Assembly: GCA_017961705.1 (NCBI GenBank)
Contig: JAGCWT010000183.1
Coordinates: forward strand, 1 to 46,086
Length of the DNA: 46,086 bases
Direction: 5' to 3'
From: Treponema sp.
GTDB taxonomy: Bacteria > Spirochaetota > Spirochaetia > Treponematales > Treponemataceae
Shown here: piece after piece, positions 24,634-33,750 of the stretch
Numbering within the stretch: the first letter of the stretch is position 1
Layout: every line of letters starts with the position of its first letter
Position numbers and translations under genes: made by a program
The notes under the pieces: model-generated
The model's database searches: none
What the model was told of the DNA's origin: nothing
What the model saw: the letters and a program-made list of their open reading frames with translations, nothing else

Positions 24634-26936
24634 TCACTGCTGTCAACAACAGTAAAGCTTGTGCTGTCTCTTCTTCCTGCCGAATCCCAGACTGTAAGTA
24701 CGTGCTTACCTGTCGTTGGGTTACAGGCCATCTGGTGGGTTCCGTTGGTGGAGCCAATGTAGTCTCCGTCTATGTCCCAGTAGACGGTGCATTCCTTGTT
24801 TCTTTCTGCAACCAGCATAACGGCAGCTCCCTTTTTTCCGTCTATCTCTACAGGAATGACTATGTTTGCTCCTCTTTCCGGGAAAACAATTGAAAGTGCG
24901 CGTAAGGCCGAATCCCTTGCATTTGAAGGATCTTCCGGTGAAAGTTCCGGCGGTATTTCCCTGTAGCCCAAGGTATGCTTTGTGTACCAGTATTCAACTG
25001 AAGGCGGAAGGACAAACCATTTTTTTGAAACTGGCATCTGTCCTTTGTATTCGCCCTTCATGTCCTTTACTCCTGCTGAAAATTTTAAGTCTGGCGTTAG
25101 CGTTACAATGTGGCAGTAGGGGCAGCAAGAACCCAACGGTGAGTTTTTTGGTCTGTAGGATATTTTTGTGTCTTCGCAGTTGGGGCTTGCAAGGTATCCG
25201 GAATTTTTGCAGACGGTTACTTCTTCCAATTCATCATAAGGAAATGCCGGCCAAGAGGAATTTGGGAGAGAATTAAACAGGTCAAACAAAAGCGGTGCGG
25301 AAGTTGTGTTGCTCTTTATTTCTGTGTTGCCGTTTCCTTCTCCGTTTCCAACCCAAACGCCTACCGTGTATTTTGCGGTAACTCCTATTGCCCATGCGTC
25401 CCTGTTGCCGGAGCTTGTTCCTGTTTTCCATGCGATTTTCTTTGAGTTGGCATAGGTCTTCCATTGGCTTTCTTCTGCAGGACGGGCTCCGTTTGCCAGA
25501 GCGGAAAGGGTAAGGTAGCAGGCTCCTGGACTCATGGGGAAGGGATCTTTTGCTTCTAATGCATCTTCTTCCTTGCATGCCAAATTCATCATCTTGCAGT
25601 ATGCAAGGGTTGCTTCGCTAAGCGTTATTTCTCCGCCACCGAGTATAAGAGGAAGACCGTATTGGTCTGCGGTACGGTTTAGCGTGGTAAATCCGCATTG
25701 CTTTAGGTATTCAAGAAATGCCGTTATTCCATATTGCGACAGGCTTTTTACGGCAGGAATATTCAGTGAGCGCGAAAGTGCCTCTCCTGCAGGAATAACG
25801 CCCCTGTACTGGGGAATGTTGTTTTCTGGCTTGTAGCTTCCGATTCGGGTTGGAACGTCAAGAACAAGCTGGTCTGGCAAAACCATTCCGTTGTCAAGCA
25901 TTGCCGCAAACAAGAAGGGTTTTAAAAGGCTGCCGGAACTTCTTTTTGCCTGAATCAAGTCTACTGCGGAAGTCTTTGTTCCCTTTTCGTTTCCTATATA
26001 AGCAAGGGGCTTTCCCGTTGAATTGTCTATGATTATTGCGCACACATTCTTTATGTTCTTAGAAAGGAATTCCTTGTGCCATTTGTTCACAATTCGATCC
26101 GCGTTTCTTTGCAGGTCACGGTCAATATCGGTATAGAACTTTGAGCTGCCTGGATTCTGCGCCTTTAGGAATTCAAGGTAGTGCGGTGCTTGTGCGGGAA
26201 GGGCAAATGGCTTTTCCGGTATTCTTTCTTCTAAAGAAAGTGCAAGTGTTCCTTCATCTATTATTTTTTTGCTGTATAGCCTTTTTAAAAGCAAATCCCG
26301 CTTTTTATGGAGAATTTCCTTGTTTGCACCAGGGTATACAAGTGCCGGCTGGTTTGGAAGAACTGCAAGCGTTGCGGTCTCTGCCCATGTTAGCCTTTCT
26401 GGCGGACGGTTAAAGTATCTCCATGATGCGGCTTCAAGGCCTATGACGTTTCCTCCGAAGGGTGCGTTGGCTGCATAAAGAGAGAGAATCTGCTTTTTGG
26501 TGAGGGTGCATTCAATTATTAGCGCAATAAAGGCTTCTTTTGCCTTTTGCAAAACAGTGCGCCTTGGATTCTTTTCCAGTATGCGAACCGTCTGCATTGT
26601 TATTGTGGAACCACCGGAAACAATTCTGCCGGCACGTATGTTGGAGGCAAAAGCCCTTGCTATGGAAGCAAAGTCCACCCCCGGATGAATAAAAAAGCGC
26701 TTGTCTTCGAATGCGACTATTGCCTTTTCAAACTTAGGGGGAACATTACCGCGTTCAAAACGCCACTGGCCGTCTTGTGCAACGGAAGCCCCCAGAAGCG
26801 TTCCTTCGCTGTCGTATACTGCGCAGGAAAATGGGCCTGACTTTCCTATAAGGCTTGCGGTTTGCCAATGGCAGAAAAGCACAAATATGCATTCAACCAA
26901 GAATATTATGGCAAACCGCTTGTAAACTTTAAGCAT
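24630..26936 (-). CDS. pbpC: Penicillin-binding protein 1C (GT51 transglycosylase/transpeptidase)
   Basis: A 768-residue bifunctional peptidoglycan synthase anchored by an N-terminal membrane segment (residues 8-28). The GT51 motif is EDKRFFIHPGVDFASIARAF, followed by GGSTITMQTVRILEKNPRRT. The transpeptidase has the active-site Ser in SGSLLKPFLF, SRSLN as its second motif and WKTGTSSGNRDAW as its third. A C-terminal BiPBP_C-type domain follows. Its ATG overlaps the stop of the upstream macroglobulin gene by 1 nt (TAATG), so the two are coupled. This pairing is a classic bacterial arrangement. Confidence 0.94.
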   Translation of the reverse strand: MLKVYKRFAIIFLVECIFVLFCHWQTASLIGKSGPFSCAVYDSEGTLLGASVAQDGQWRFERGNVPPKFEKAIVAFEDKRFFIHPGVDFASIARAFASNIRAGRIVSGGSTITMQTVRILEKNPRRTVLQKAKEAFIALIIECTLTKKQILSLYAANAPFGGNVIGLEAASWRYFNRPPERLTWAETATLAVLPNQPALVYPGANKEILHKKRDLLLKRLYSKKIIDEGTLALSLEERIPEKPFALPAQAPHYLEFLKAQNPGSSKFYTDIDRDLQRNADRIVNKWHKEFLSKNIKNVCAIIIDNSTGKPLAYIGNEKGTKTSAVDLIQAKRSSGSLLKPFLFAAMLDNGMVLPDQLVLDVPTRIGSYKPENNIPQYRGVIPAGEALSRSLNIPAVKSLSQYGITAFLEYLKQCGFTTLNRTADQYGLPLILGGGEITLSEATLAYCKMMNLACKEEDALEAKDPFPMSPGACYLTLSALANGARPAEESQWKTYANSKKIAWKTGTSSGNRDAWAIGVTAKYTVGVWVGNGEGNGNTEIKSNTTSAPLLFDLFNSLPNSSWPAFPYDELEEVTVCKNSGYLASPNCEDTKISYRPKNSPLGSCCPYCHIVTLTPDLKFSAGVKDMKGEYKGQMPVSKKWFVLPPSVEYWYTKHTLGYREIPPELSPEDPSNARDSALRALSIVFPERGANIVIPVEIDGKKGAAVMLVAERNKECTVYWDIDGDYIGSTNGTHQMACNPTTGKHVLTVWDSAGRRDSTSFTVVDSSD

Positions 26937-29900
26937 TATTTCTTTTGTTCAACATAAACGCCCGGAATAATTGCGCCTATTGAATCGTCATACATAGCCT
27001 CTGCGTGCACGGCCGGAATGTAGAAGCTTCCGTCGTATGCTACAGTGGCGTAGAATGTAAGGTCAATTCTGCTTCCGCTGCTCAGGTTAAAGTAGGTGTA
27101 TACAGCTTCATCCTTAAAGTCCTGGTAGCTGAATGAACTAGAAGAGCTTTCTCCACCGCCGATTCTGTCGTTGTTGATTTCCCAACAGGTTGGGAGCGGC
27201 ACAGTAAGGGCAATGTTTTCCACCGTCTTTCCGGATGTGTTTGTAACGCGCACGTTAATCTTAAAGTCGTCGCCGTGTTTTAGTGAACCCGGGTAAACCG
27301 TGCTGCCGTTTGAGTCAACGTAGGAAACTATAAGGCTAAGACCGTCGTTCTTTGCGGTTTCTGTTCCAGGAACGGAAGTTCCCTTTGCAGTAAGAACACC
27401 GTAAAGTGTCTTTTTGCCAGTGTTCTTTATTTCCGCAGTCTGTGAACTGTCGTCTGACGCAGCAAGAGTTTCTATAACGGTTTGCTTTGTCATTGAACCA
27501 GACGTCTGCTTGTTGTTTGCAGTTATCTTGTATTCAGCCTTGCCGCTTTCCTGTCCGGTGTAGTAGGGCAGCAGTGAAAGCAGAGACCATGCCGTTTCCT
27601 GAGTACTAAGCCACCTGTCGCTGGAAAGGTTTTCTGCAACAGTCTTTGCCGCATGGGAAGCGGTGCGGTTGTCTTTTATAAGGTTGAGCGTAAAGAGGTA
27701 AATTGCCTGTTCCCTTATGCTTGAACTGAATGAGCCGCCTGTTAACCTAAAGAATGAATCCTGAAGCTTAAGCTTGCTTATGAGGTCTTTTGCAACGTTA
27801 TTGCGTCCGCTCTGTGCGTATGCCGCTGCAAGAAGAAGCCTTGTTCCCTGGTTCATGCTGCTGTCTGCAAGGCGGTTCATTGCGCCAAGGTTTGCATGGT
27901 TTGCAAGGGAAAGAACAAATAGCCTGTAAGCCTCGTTGTCCTTTTCGTCGCCATAACCGTCGCGGTCTTCGTTTTCTTCAAGCCAAGAAAGAAGCGGTGT
28001 ATAAATTGAATCTGGAACCTTGTAGCCAGCTTTCTTTGCCTCGCAGAGGAAGTGCAGGGCGTAGCAAGAGCCCCACATTGAAGGACTTGTGTTTCCTGGC
28101 CAGTAGCCCATTCCACCGCTTGCCGTCTGGTACTGTGGGTAGCGTTCTATTACGGACTCAACGTTGGCCTTTACCTTGTCTGTCTGGGCATCGCTAAGCT
28201 TGATGAATGAAGGAAGGTAAAGCTGCGGGAATCCGCCTGATGTAATCTGTTCAATGCATCCGTGAGGATATTCCGTAAGGTAAGAGAGGCGCTCTGAAAG
28301 GTTCAGTGCAGGAAGCAGTGAAAGTTCCACCTGCAAAGATGCCGTGCCCTTCTGGCTTGGAGACGGTACGCTTACTGTTTCCGTCTTTCCTCCGTTTACT
28401 TCAAAATATGTCTTGTAGGTAACAGGAATGCCGCGCGAAAGAACCTTTACGTTCACTTTGGATTGTGCGCTTATGTTGCTTGCGCTTGCGTTAAAGACAA
28501 ATTCTGCTGTTCCCGGATTCTTTACGGAAGCCTTAAAGCTTACAGTTTTGTTTTCTCCGGCTGGAACAGTTACGGATTTTGAGCTTGTGTCAAATGAAAG
28601 TCCCTGTGCAGCTGCGTTTACGGTAATGTTTCTTGAAGAAGACATTCCGTTAAAGACTGTAACAGGAATTTCAAGAGTTTCGCCTGCTCCGATTGTGCGT
28701 GGCAATACCGGCTGAATCATAAGGTCGCTCTTTACTGGAACCTTCTTTTCCGCAGTTCCGTATGCACCGTCATAGCCTGCTACAACAACAGCCCTTACAG
28801 AGCCAATGTATTCCGGCATGGTGAACTTTGTTGCCTTCTTTTCTCCAGCCTTAAGGGTAAAGGGGCCAAAGTATTTTACAACAGGAGTAAAGCGTCCCAT
28901 ATCCTTTTTGCCGTTGCCCTCGTCGTCTTCGCCACCACCAATTGCAAGCAGTGTTTCGAGTTTGCCGGAGTATGCATTCATTATGTAAGAGTAAATGTCC
29001 CATGACAAAAGCTGCGATGCTTCCTTCTTGTAGAATTCGCTGCGGATGTCCGGGGCGTGATAGTTTGTAAGTCCAAGAAGACCTTCGTCAACAACAGCAA
29101 GGGTGTAGGTCATAGGCTTGCCGTTCTTTTCGCTTACGGAAACAACAGCCTCTTTTCCAGGTTCGTATTTTTCCGGTACGGTTATCTGCGGTTCAAGTAT
29201 GGAAGACGGATCTTCTACCATTACCGGTACAATACCGTATAGGCGTACTGGCAAGCTGTTTGCCGTCTGAAGGTGCTTTTGAAGGAGGGTAACATGCACG
29301 TAGATGTTTGGAGCCATATCCTTTGTAAGTGGCAGCTTGTATACCGTAGTTCCTTCTTTTGTCTTTAGCCAGCTCTGTGAAAGGATTTTTCCGTTGCGTT
29401 CTATTGTAACAAGGGCATGCTCGTCTGCGCCAGTTGCAAATGAGATGGATGCTGTTTCGCCAGTCTTGTACTTCTGCTTGTCGCAAACAAGGGTAACCAT
29501 GGCCGCACTGCCAGAGCTTCCTTCCTGAGCCCTTCCAGCCCATCCCGGCCAGTCAATGTAGACAATCTTTGCGGCTGAGTGTCCGCTGTTGCCGTCTTTT
29601 ACAACAACAATGTAGCGTCCCCAGTCAGGATATTTTACCTGGAACTTGAAAGATGCGCGACCCTTTGTTACGTCTGCACTTCCACTTGCAATCTTTTCGT
29701 GATAGTTGTCGCTTACGTATGTTGCGCTAGAAAGGGCGTCTTTTTCCCACCACCACTTCCATTCAAGCTTGTAGATGGCCCAGTCAAGGCTTGCGCTTTC
29801 AACAGGCTTTCCGTCCGGAGTAAGAAGAACTATGTCTGCCGTGTGGTCTGTATCCGTAAGCAGCATTCCGCGTGCCTCGTCTCCCTTTGGAAGCTTAAGG

Positions 29901-32479
29901 CCAACATAGCGCTCGTATGGGCTGTATGTCATTGACTTGTATTCTGTAGAGAAAGCACCGGATGGTTCAAAAATGCGGCTTGTAAAGTTTGCGCGGAGCT
30001 TTCCGGGAAGGTTGCTTCCTGCATTCAAATTGGAAGAGAAAGAAACCTCAGAGTTGTCGTCAAGGTGTCCAGACCATATATTGTCTCTCCTTGAGTCAAG
30101 GGAATTCTCCGGGTTGGTGAATGAATATGCGCTGTAGCCGTCAAATCCTGTGTTTGCGGCAGAGAAGGTTACGCTTACGTCCGCCTTGTAGCCTGGAGTC
30201 TTTGCCCCGTGCAGCCATTCACCGCTAAGTGTAAATTTGTTGCCCGAAGGAACAAGGTATTTTGCCGGTGAAGAAAGCTTAACAGCAAGCCTGTTTGGCA
30301 CAACCGTTTCTACCCTAAGGGATTTTGTCCATTCCTGTGCGCCAATTTTTACCTTTGCCTGCCACAAACCGGTAACGTCGCTTTCGGAAGTCTTAGCCTG
30401 AATTGGATAAAAACCGTTTTCACCGTTCTTTATGGTGCTGGTCTGTGTTACGCGGCCAAGCGGGTCTGAAAGTTCAAAAATAAGAGGAATGTCTAGAGGA
30501 AGCTTCTTTTCCTTGTCCTGCAGAACAAAAGTAAGGTACTGTGTGTCTCCCGGCCTCCATACATCGCGCTCTCCGTAGATAAAGCCCTTGATTCCATCCT
30601 TGCTTACAATACCGTCTGTCTGGAAGTGGCTTGTGCTAAGGCTAGTTCCGTCTGCAATCTTAAGATAAGAAGACTGTCCGTTTGAACTTGCGCGTATAAA
30701 ATGAACGTTTGATGCATTTGCAAACTTTGCGCACCCGTTGGAGTCAGTCTTTGCCTGGTTGATTACAGAACCAACATAAGAATAGAGTGTAACCTGAATG
30801 CCGCTCGTTGGCTCTGCATTCTTTATGTCCGTTGTGGTTACGTAAAGAGTTCCGTCCGTAGTGCGCTTTGCGTTTATGCCAATGTCCGAAACCATTACGT
30901 TGCGTTTGATAAGGGAATTGCTGTTGTACCTTGGCGTATAGTATGCCGGGTGGCAGGGGTCGTTCTTGTAGCTCCAGAAAGTTTCCCTGTCTTCGTACTT
31001 AAGGTTGTCCCAGTAGTCCCAGTAGCTGTCTTCTCCGGGAAGCCTGTCCCTTTCTATAGTATCTTCCGGTTGGGGCAGCTGAGAGAAGTCCCTGTGGTTT
31101 TCGCGGCAGATATACTTTACGTTCTTTTTCCTAAAGGATATGCGGATTTGGAACATTCCGTCCGGGTACTTCTTTACAAGAGGAGAAAGGTCAAGACCGC
31201 GGGCAATGTACTTGTTCTGCATTGAATCCTTCCATTCCCATTCAACAAAATTCTCCCAAACCGGCTCTCCAACGCGGTAAAGCTCAGAAGTTCCGTTAAA
31301 ATCGTTTTCCTGCAAGAACTGAACCATGTTGTGGTCGTAGATAGCATAAGCCTGAACAAGAAGCCCCGTAAGGTTCCTGGTTTCTACAGGAAGGGAAGTG
31401 CCCTGAGAAGTTGGCAGTATGTTGCCGTCATTCAAAAAGCGCACCTCTGGAAGATCCCAGTGTTCATCCAGCTTTATGGAAGATTCCTTGCCAAGTGCCG
31501 TACCGTCTGAACTCTTTAAATTTTTTGCAATAGTAAGCACAGAGAAATTTTCAAAATCAGAATCATTAAAAATGGTAAGAACGTTGTCCCTTGCCGTAAT
31601 GGAAACATTTTCCGCAGCGCTGCCAATCTTAGAAAGCTTTGTCATTGGCGTAACAAGAGAAGAAAGGTCCTGCTTTGTGTCCAGCGGGCGTGAAAAGCTT
31701 ACGATAATTGAATTCTTCTTTGTGCGGTTTATGTCTACAATTCCAAACTGGGCAATTGCGGGAATGTTGTAAATCTTCTTACCGCGAAGCTTCTTTTCTG
31801 CCTTGCCCCTTAAACCAATGCTCTTTCCCTTCCATGAAACGGAAAGAATTTTTGCCTTGTTGCCAGCAAACACATTCTTTATAAGGAAGCGCCTTGCAGA
31901 TGAATTTTCTATAGATTCCCATTCGATGAGGCACTTTTTGCTCCAAAAGCCATTGACCTTTGCCTTGAGCATCTTTTGCACAGCTTCAAGCGGCTCCGGT
32001 GCGTCCGTAGAAAGAAGACCAGAAAGAGTGTAGCTGTTGTCTCCCTCGTTAAGGCGCAACTCGTCAAATGTAACTGAATAGCTTGGAGTTGTCGTAATAA
32101 AGCGGTGGGCATAGTTACCTGTAGCGCCCTTGCTTGCAAAAAGCTTTGAGCAGTCAGCCGTTAGAACAAGCTTCTTGTTCCCCTTAAAAGGCTTATCCGG
32201 CACAAATGTAAAAGTCCGAGAGTCGGTCGATTTCCATTCGCCCTTAACCTTGGGACTTATGCTAAGCGCTTCTTCTGCCTTGCATTCAATTTCCTGGGTA
32301 AAACTGATTAGAATAGGTGAAACCCTTTCAATGCACTCAGGAGAAATTGCTTCTATAAATTTATCGTTTTCCCTGTTGTAGGAAAGCTCCTTCTGAGAGC
32401 ATGAAAAAACAGAAAACAAACTTGCAAATGCGGCAATAAAAACCACGACCGATGATAAAATTCCCTTTTTATTTCTCAT
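26936..32479 (-). CDS. Alpha-2-macroglobulin-like lipoprotein with intact thioester
   Basis: A 1847-residue protein, the largest gene in the window. A signal peptide ends in the lipobox VFSC, with lipidated Cys27. The thioester motif Cys1408-Ile-Glu-Gln lies in EYPHGCIEQ, inside the terpenoid-cyclase-like domain. Several macroglobulin MG-type beta domains precede it, as in E. coli YfhM. Such proteins are thought to trap foreign proteases by covalent linkage and to guard the cell when the envelope is breached, with PBP1C repairing the wall. Its product is expected to be periplasmic and lipid-anchored. The gene has a predicted leaderless promoter and is coupled to pbpC. Confidence 0.94.
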   Translation of the reverse strand: MRNKKGILSSVVVFIAAFASLFSVFSCSQKELSYNRENDKFIEAISPECIERVSPILISFTQEIECKAEEALSISPKVKGEWKSTDSRTFTFVPDKPFKGNKKLVLTADCSKLFASKGATGNYAHRFITTTPSYSVTFDELRLNEGDNSYTLSGLLSTDAPEPLEAVQKMLKAKVNGFWSKKCLIEWESIENSSARRFLIKNVFAGNKAKILSVSWKGKSIGLRGKAEKKLRGKKIYNIPAIAQFGIVDINRTKKNSIIVSFSRPLDTKQDLSSLVTPMTKLSKIGSAAENVSITARDNVLTIFNDSDFENFSVLTIAKNLKSSDGTALGKESSIKLDEHWDLPEVRFLNDGNILPTSQGTSLPVETRNLTGLLVQAYAIYDHNMVQFLQENDFNGTSELYRVGEPVWENFVEWEWKDSMQNKYIARGLDLSPLVKKYPDGMFQIRISFRKKNVKYICRENHRDFSQLPQPEDTIERDRLPGEDSYWDYWDNLKYEDRETFWSYKNDPCHPAYYTPRYNSNSLIKRNVMVSDIGINAKRTTDGTLYVTTTDIKNAEPTSGIQVTLYSYVGSVINQAKTDSNGCAKFANASNVHFIRASSNGQSSYLKIADGTSLSTSHFQTDGIVSKDGIKGFIYGERDVWRPGDTQYLTFVLQDKEKKLPLDIPLIFELSDPLGRVTQTSTIKNGENGFYPIQAKTSESDVTGLWQAKVKIGAQEWTKSLRVETVVPNRLAVKLSSPAKYLVPSGNKFTLSGEWLHGAKTPGYKADVSVTFSAANTGFDGYSAYSFTNPENSLDSRRDNIWSGHLDDNSEVSFSSNLNAGSNLPGKLRANFTSRIFEPSGAFSTEYKSMTYSPYERYVGLKLPKGDEARGMLLTDTDHTADIVLLTPDGKPVESASLDWAIYKLEWKWWWEKDALSSATYVSDNYHEKIASGSADVTKGRASFKFQVKYPDWGRYIVVVKDGNSGHSAAKIVYIDWPGWAGRAQEGSSGSAAMVTLVCDKQKYKTGETASISFATGADEHALVTIERNGKILSQSWLKTKEGTTVYKLPLTKDMAPNIYVHVTLLQKHLQTANSLPVRLYGIVPVMVEDPSSILEPQITVPEKYEPGKEAVVSVSEKNGKPMTYTLAVVDEGLLGLTNYHAPDIRSEFYKKEASQLLSWDIYSYIMNAYSGKLETLLAIGGGEDDEGNGKKDMGRFTPVVKYFGPFTLKAGEKKATKFTMPEYIGSVRAVVVAGYDGAYGTAEKKVPVKSDLMIQPVLPRTIGAGETLEIPVTVFNGMSSSRNITVNAAAQGLSFDTSSKSVTVPAGENKTVSFKASVKNPGTAEFVFNASASNISAQSKVNVKVLSRGIPVTYKTYFEVNGGKTETVSVPSPSQKGTASLQVELSLLPALNLSERLSYLTEYPHGCIEQITSGGFPQLYLPSFIKLSDAQTDKVKANVESVIERYPQYQTASGGMGYWPGNTSPSMWGSCYALHFLCEAKKAGYKVPDSIYTPLLSWLEENEDRDGYGDEKDNEAYRLFVLSLANHANLGAMNRLADSSMNQGTRLLLAAAYAQSGRNNVAKDLISKLKLQDSFFRLTGGSFSSSIREQAIYLFTLNLIKDNRTASHAAKTVAENLSSDRWLSTQETAWSLLSLLPYYTGQESGKAEYKITANNKQTSGSMTKQTVIETLAASDDSSQTAEIKNTGKKTLYGVLTAKGTSVPGTETAKNDGLSLIVSYVDSNGSTVYPGSLKHGDDFKINVRVTNTSGKTVENIALTVPLPTCWEINNDRIGGGESSSSSFSYQDFKDEAVYTYFNLSSGSRIDLTFYATVAYDGSFYIPAVHAEAMYDDSIGAIIPGVYVEQKK

Positions 32480-32486
32480 AAAAATA

Positions 32487-32516
32487 ATTCTAATATAATA
32501 TGGCTCATATAGTCAA
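32487..32516 (-). promoter_or_regulatory. Promoter of the macroglobulin-pbpC operon; predicted leaderless
   Basis: On the minus strand TTGACT (32516-32511), an 18-nt spacer and TAGAAT (32492-32487). Seven nt separate the -10 box from the ATG (32479), and no Shine-Dalgarno sequence is visible. Confidence 0.65.
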
Positions 32517-32556
32517 TAATTAGAAAATTTTAAGCTATTTTGGGTAAAGATGTTCT

Positions 32557-32711
32557 GGACGGTAGTCTTGAGGACGGTAGTCCTAATTGCTCTACCATTT
32601 TGCCCTTTGGCTAATTCGACAGTCCATGCCTTTGCGCCACCGCCCTTCCGCCCTTCGCCTATTCGGCTCATACCGCTTTCGCGGTACTAAAGGGGCTCCA
32701 CGGCGGCGTAT
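32557..32711 (-). repeat. Dispersed intergenic repeat, copy C
   Basis: Read on the minus strand: TACGCCGCCGTGGAGCCCCT, TTTAGTACCGC...GCGGTATGAGCC, GGGCGGAAGGGCGGTGGCGC, AAAGGCATGG, GTCGAATTAGCCAAAGGGC, AAAATGGTAGAGCAAT, and a doubled GACTACCGTCC end. It runs toward the macroglobulin gene and ends about 75 nt before its ATG. Together with the structured repeat and promoters it explains the gene-free stretch 32480-32944. Confidence 0.75.
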
Positions 32712-32800
32712 GACCCAAAAAAATCCCTCCTGGATTTTTTTTGGTATCGCAGAATTGCCAAGCAATTCTGCGTGCTGCTAAGCCGCGCATCCATGCGCTC
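32711..32800. repeat. Three-hairpin structured repeat, copy 2
   Basis: Hairpin 1 is CCAAAAAAATCC with GGATTTTTTTTGG (32715-32744). Hairpin 2 is CGCAGAATTGC (32748-32758) with GCAATTCTGCG (32762-32772), an 11-bp perfect stem. Hairpin 3 is GCGCAT/ATGCGC (32785-32798). The linking text TGCTAAGCCGCGCATCC is shared with copy 1. A further lone hairpin 1 occurs at 32822-32850. Confidence 0.75.
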
Positions 32801-32944
32801 TTTACGAATAGCAAGAAAGTGCCAAAAAAATCCCTCCTGGATTTTTTTTGTATCTCATAATTGCTTGGCAAGCACCATTTATGTTGACTTTTGGCAATTT
32901 GTCCTTCACAATAATAGGTATATTTTATTTGTGGAGAACTTATT

Positions 32945-33382
32945 ATGAAAAAAGTTGTAAGAATTTTTACCATGCTTTCTGTAGTGGCCATGAGCTGCGT
33001 ATTAATCTGCTGTTCTGGCGGCGGCTCTTCTTCCGACGGCGATGTGGAAACAGAAGCACCGGCTGTTAGCACGACAAGTACTCCGACTACTACCACACCG
33101 GTTGTTACAAACTATTTGGCAAGATGCGAGTATACCACAACAGCAGGGGAGAATATGGTAAATGGTTCTTGTGTAAATGGGTATTTGTTAATTAGTGGTT
33201 GTGCGGTTCCTGAAATAGAAAATGTTGTACCAAGCGTAAAATCAGGAACAACATTTTGGATGACTGCTATCGAGGGGTATTATATTGCGAGTACAAATCC
33301 TATTATGGCTTGTCCTCTACCGTCTGAAATAACGGGTTATACAGAAATAGACCCGGCTACAAATTATTGGATAGCAAGGTAA
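32945..33382 (+). CDS. Small putative lipoprotein, unknown function
   Basis: A 145-residue protein. An N-terminal signal segment (MKKVVRIFTMLSVVAMSCVL) is followed by ICCSGGG, so Cys22 or Cys23 is the likely lipidation site. A Ser/Gly/Asp patch and a Thr/Pro-rich linker (STTSTPTTTTPVV) come next. The folded part, about residues 55-145, carries three further Cys residues and aromatic-rich strands, and I recognise no family. GGAG is well placed 8 nt before the ATG. The gene is more AT-rich than its neighbours and sits alone between repeats, so it may be a recent acquisition. Confidence 0.75.
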   Translation: MKKVVRIFTMLSVVAMSCVLICCSGGGSSSDGDVETEAPAVSTTSTPTTTTPVVTNYLARCEYTTTAGENMVNGSCVNGYLLISGCAVPEIENVVPSVKSGTTFWMTAIEGYYIASTNPIMACPLPSEITGYTEIDPATNYWIAR

Positions 33383-33441
33383 GAAAAAACGTAATGAGAT
33401 AACAAAACGCTGTTTGCTTGCAAAGACTCTGTTTAGTAATT

Positions 33442-33586
33442 GTCATTCCGAAGTTTTTCTGTATCGCAGAAGAAAGCGGTCATGCCACATTCGCACGCAC
33501 TTGCTACGAATGTGGATTCGGCATCTCTTTTAAAATGTGAAGTTTAATCTGGTGTTCTAAAGATTCCGGGTCGAGCCCGGAATGAC
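33442..33586. repeat. Inverted-repeat intergenic element with nested hairpins
   Basis: The ends GTCATTCCG (33442-33450) and CGGAATGAC (33578-33586) are inverted copies. Inside, ATGCC-ACATTCG pairs with CGAATGT...GGCAT around 33482-33516. ATTCCGGG (33563-33570) pairs with CCCGGAAT (33576-33583). This is similar to common repetitive extragenic palindromes in many bacteria. It occupies part of the gene-free stretch 33383-33750. Confidence 0.6.
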
Positions 33587-33619
33587 GGCTGTCTTGTTAC
33601 CCGGATTGCCGCATTTACA

Positions 33620-33688
33620 CTGAACGCAGTCACGTCTTTATGAATGCAGCTGCGTCACCATGAATGCAAACACGTCACCATGAACTGG
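33620..33688. repeat. 20-nt tandem repeat, about 3.4 units
   Basis: Units at 33620, 33640 and 33660, plus a partial unit at 33680, follow the pattern (A/C)TGAA(T/C)GCA-N4-CGTC-N3. The second and third are ATGAATGCAGCTGCGTCACC and ATGAATGCAAACACGTCACC. No spacers of a CRISPR type are present. Confidence 0.7.
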
Positions 33689-33714
33689 TTGGTGAGTTTG
33701 TCGAACCACAGGGT
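33688..33714. repeat. REP-like sequence
   Basis: The text GGTGAGTTTGTCGAACCAC, read in reverse complement, resembles the GCTTCGATAGGCTCAGTGACC sequence at 38726-38746. Both fit a widespread TTCGA(C/T)A-RCTCA type of extragenic repeat. Confidence 0.45.
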
Positions 33715-33750
33715 CTGTGTAAGGTTTAGGCTTTATCTTTTACGGATTAA

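Noticed and set aside
33620-33688. Short direct repeats that might be a CRISPR array
   Set aside because: Units are adjacent with a 20-nt period and no unique spacers, and no cas gene is nearby.
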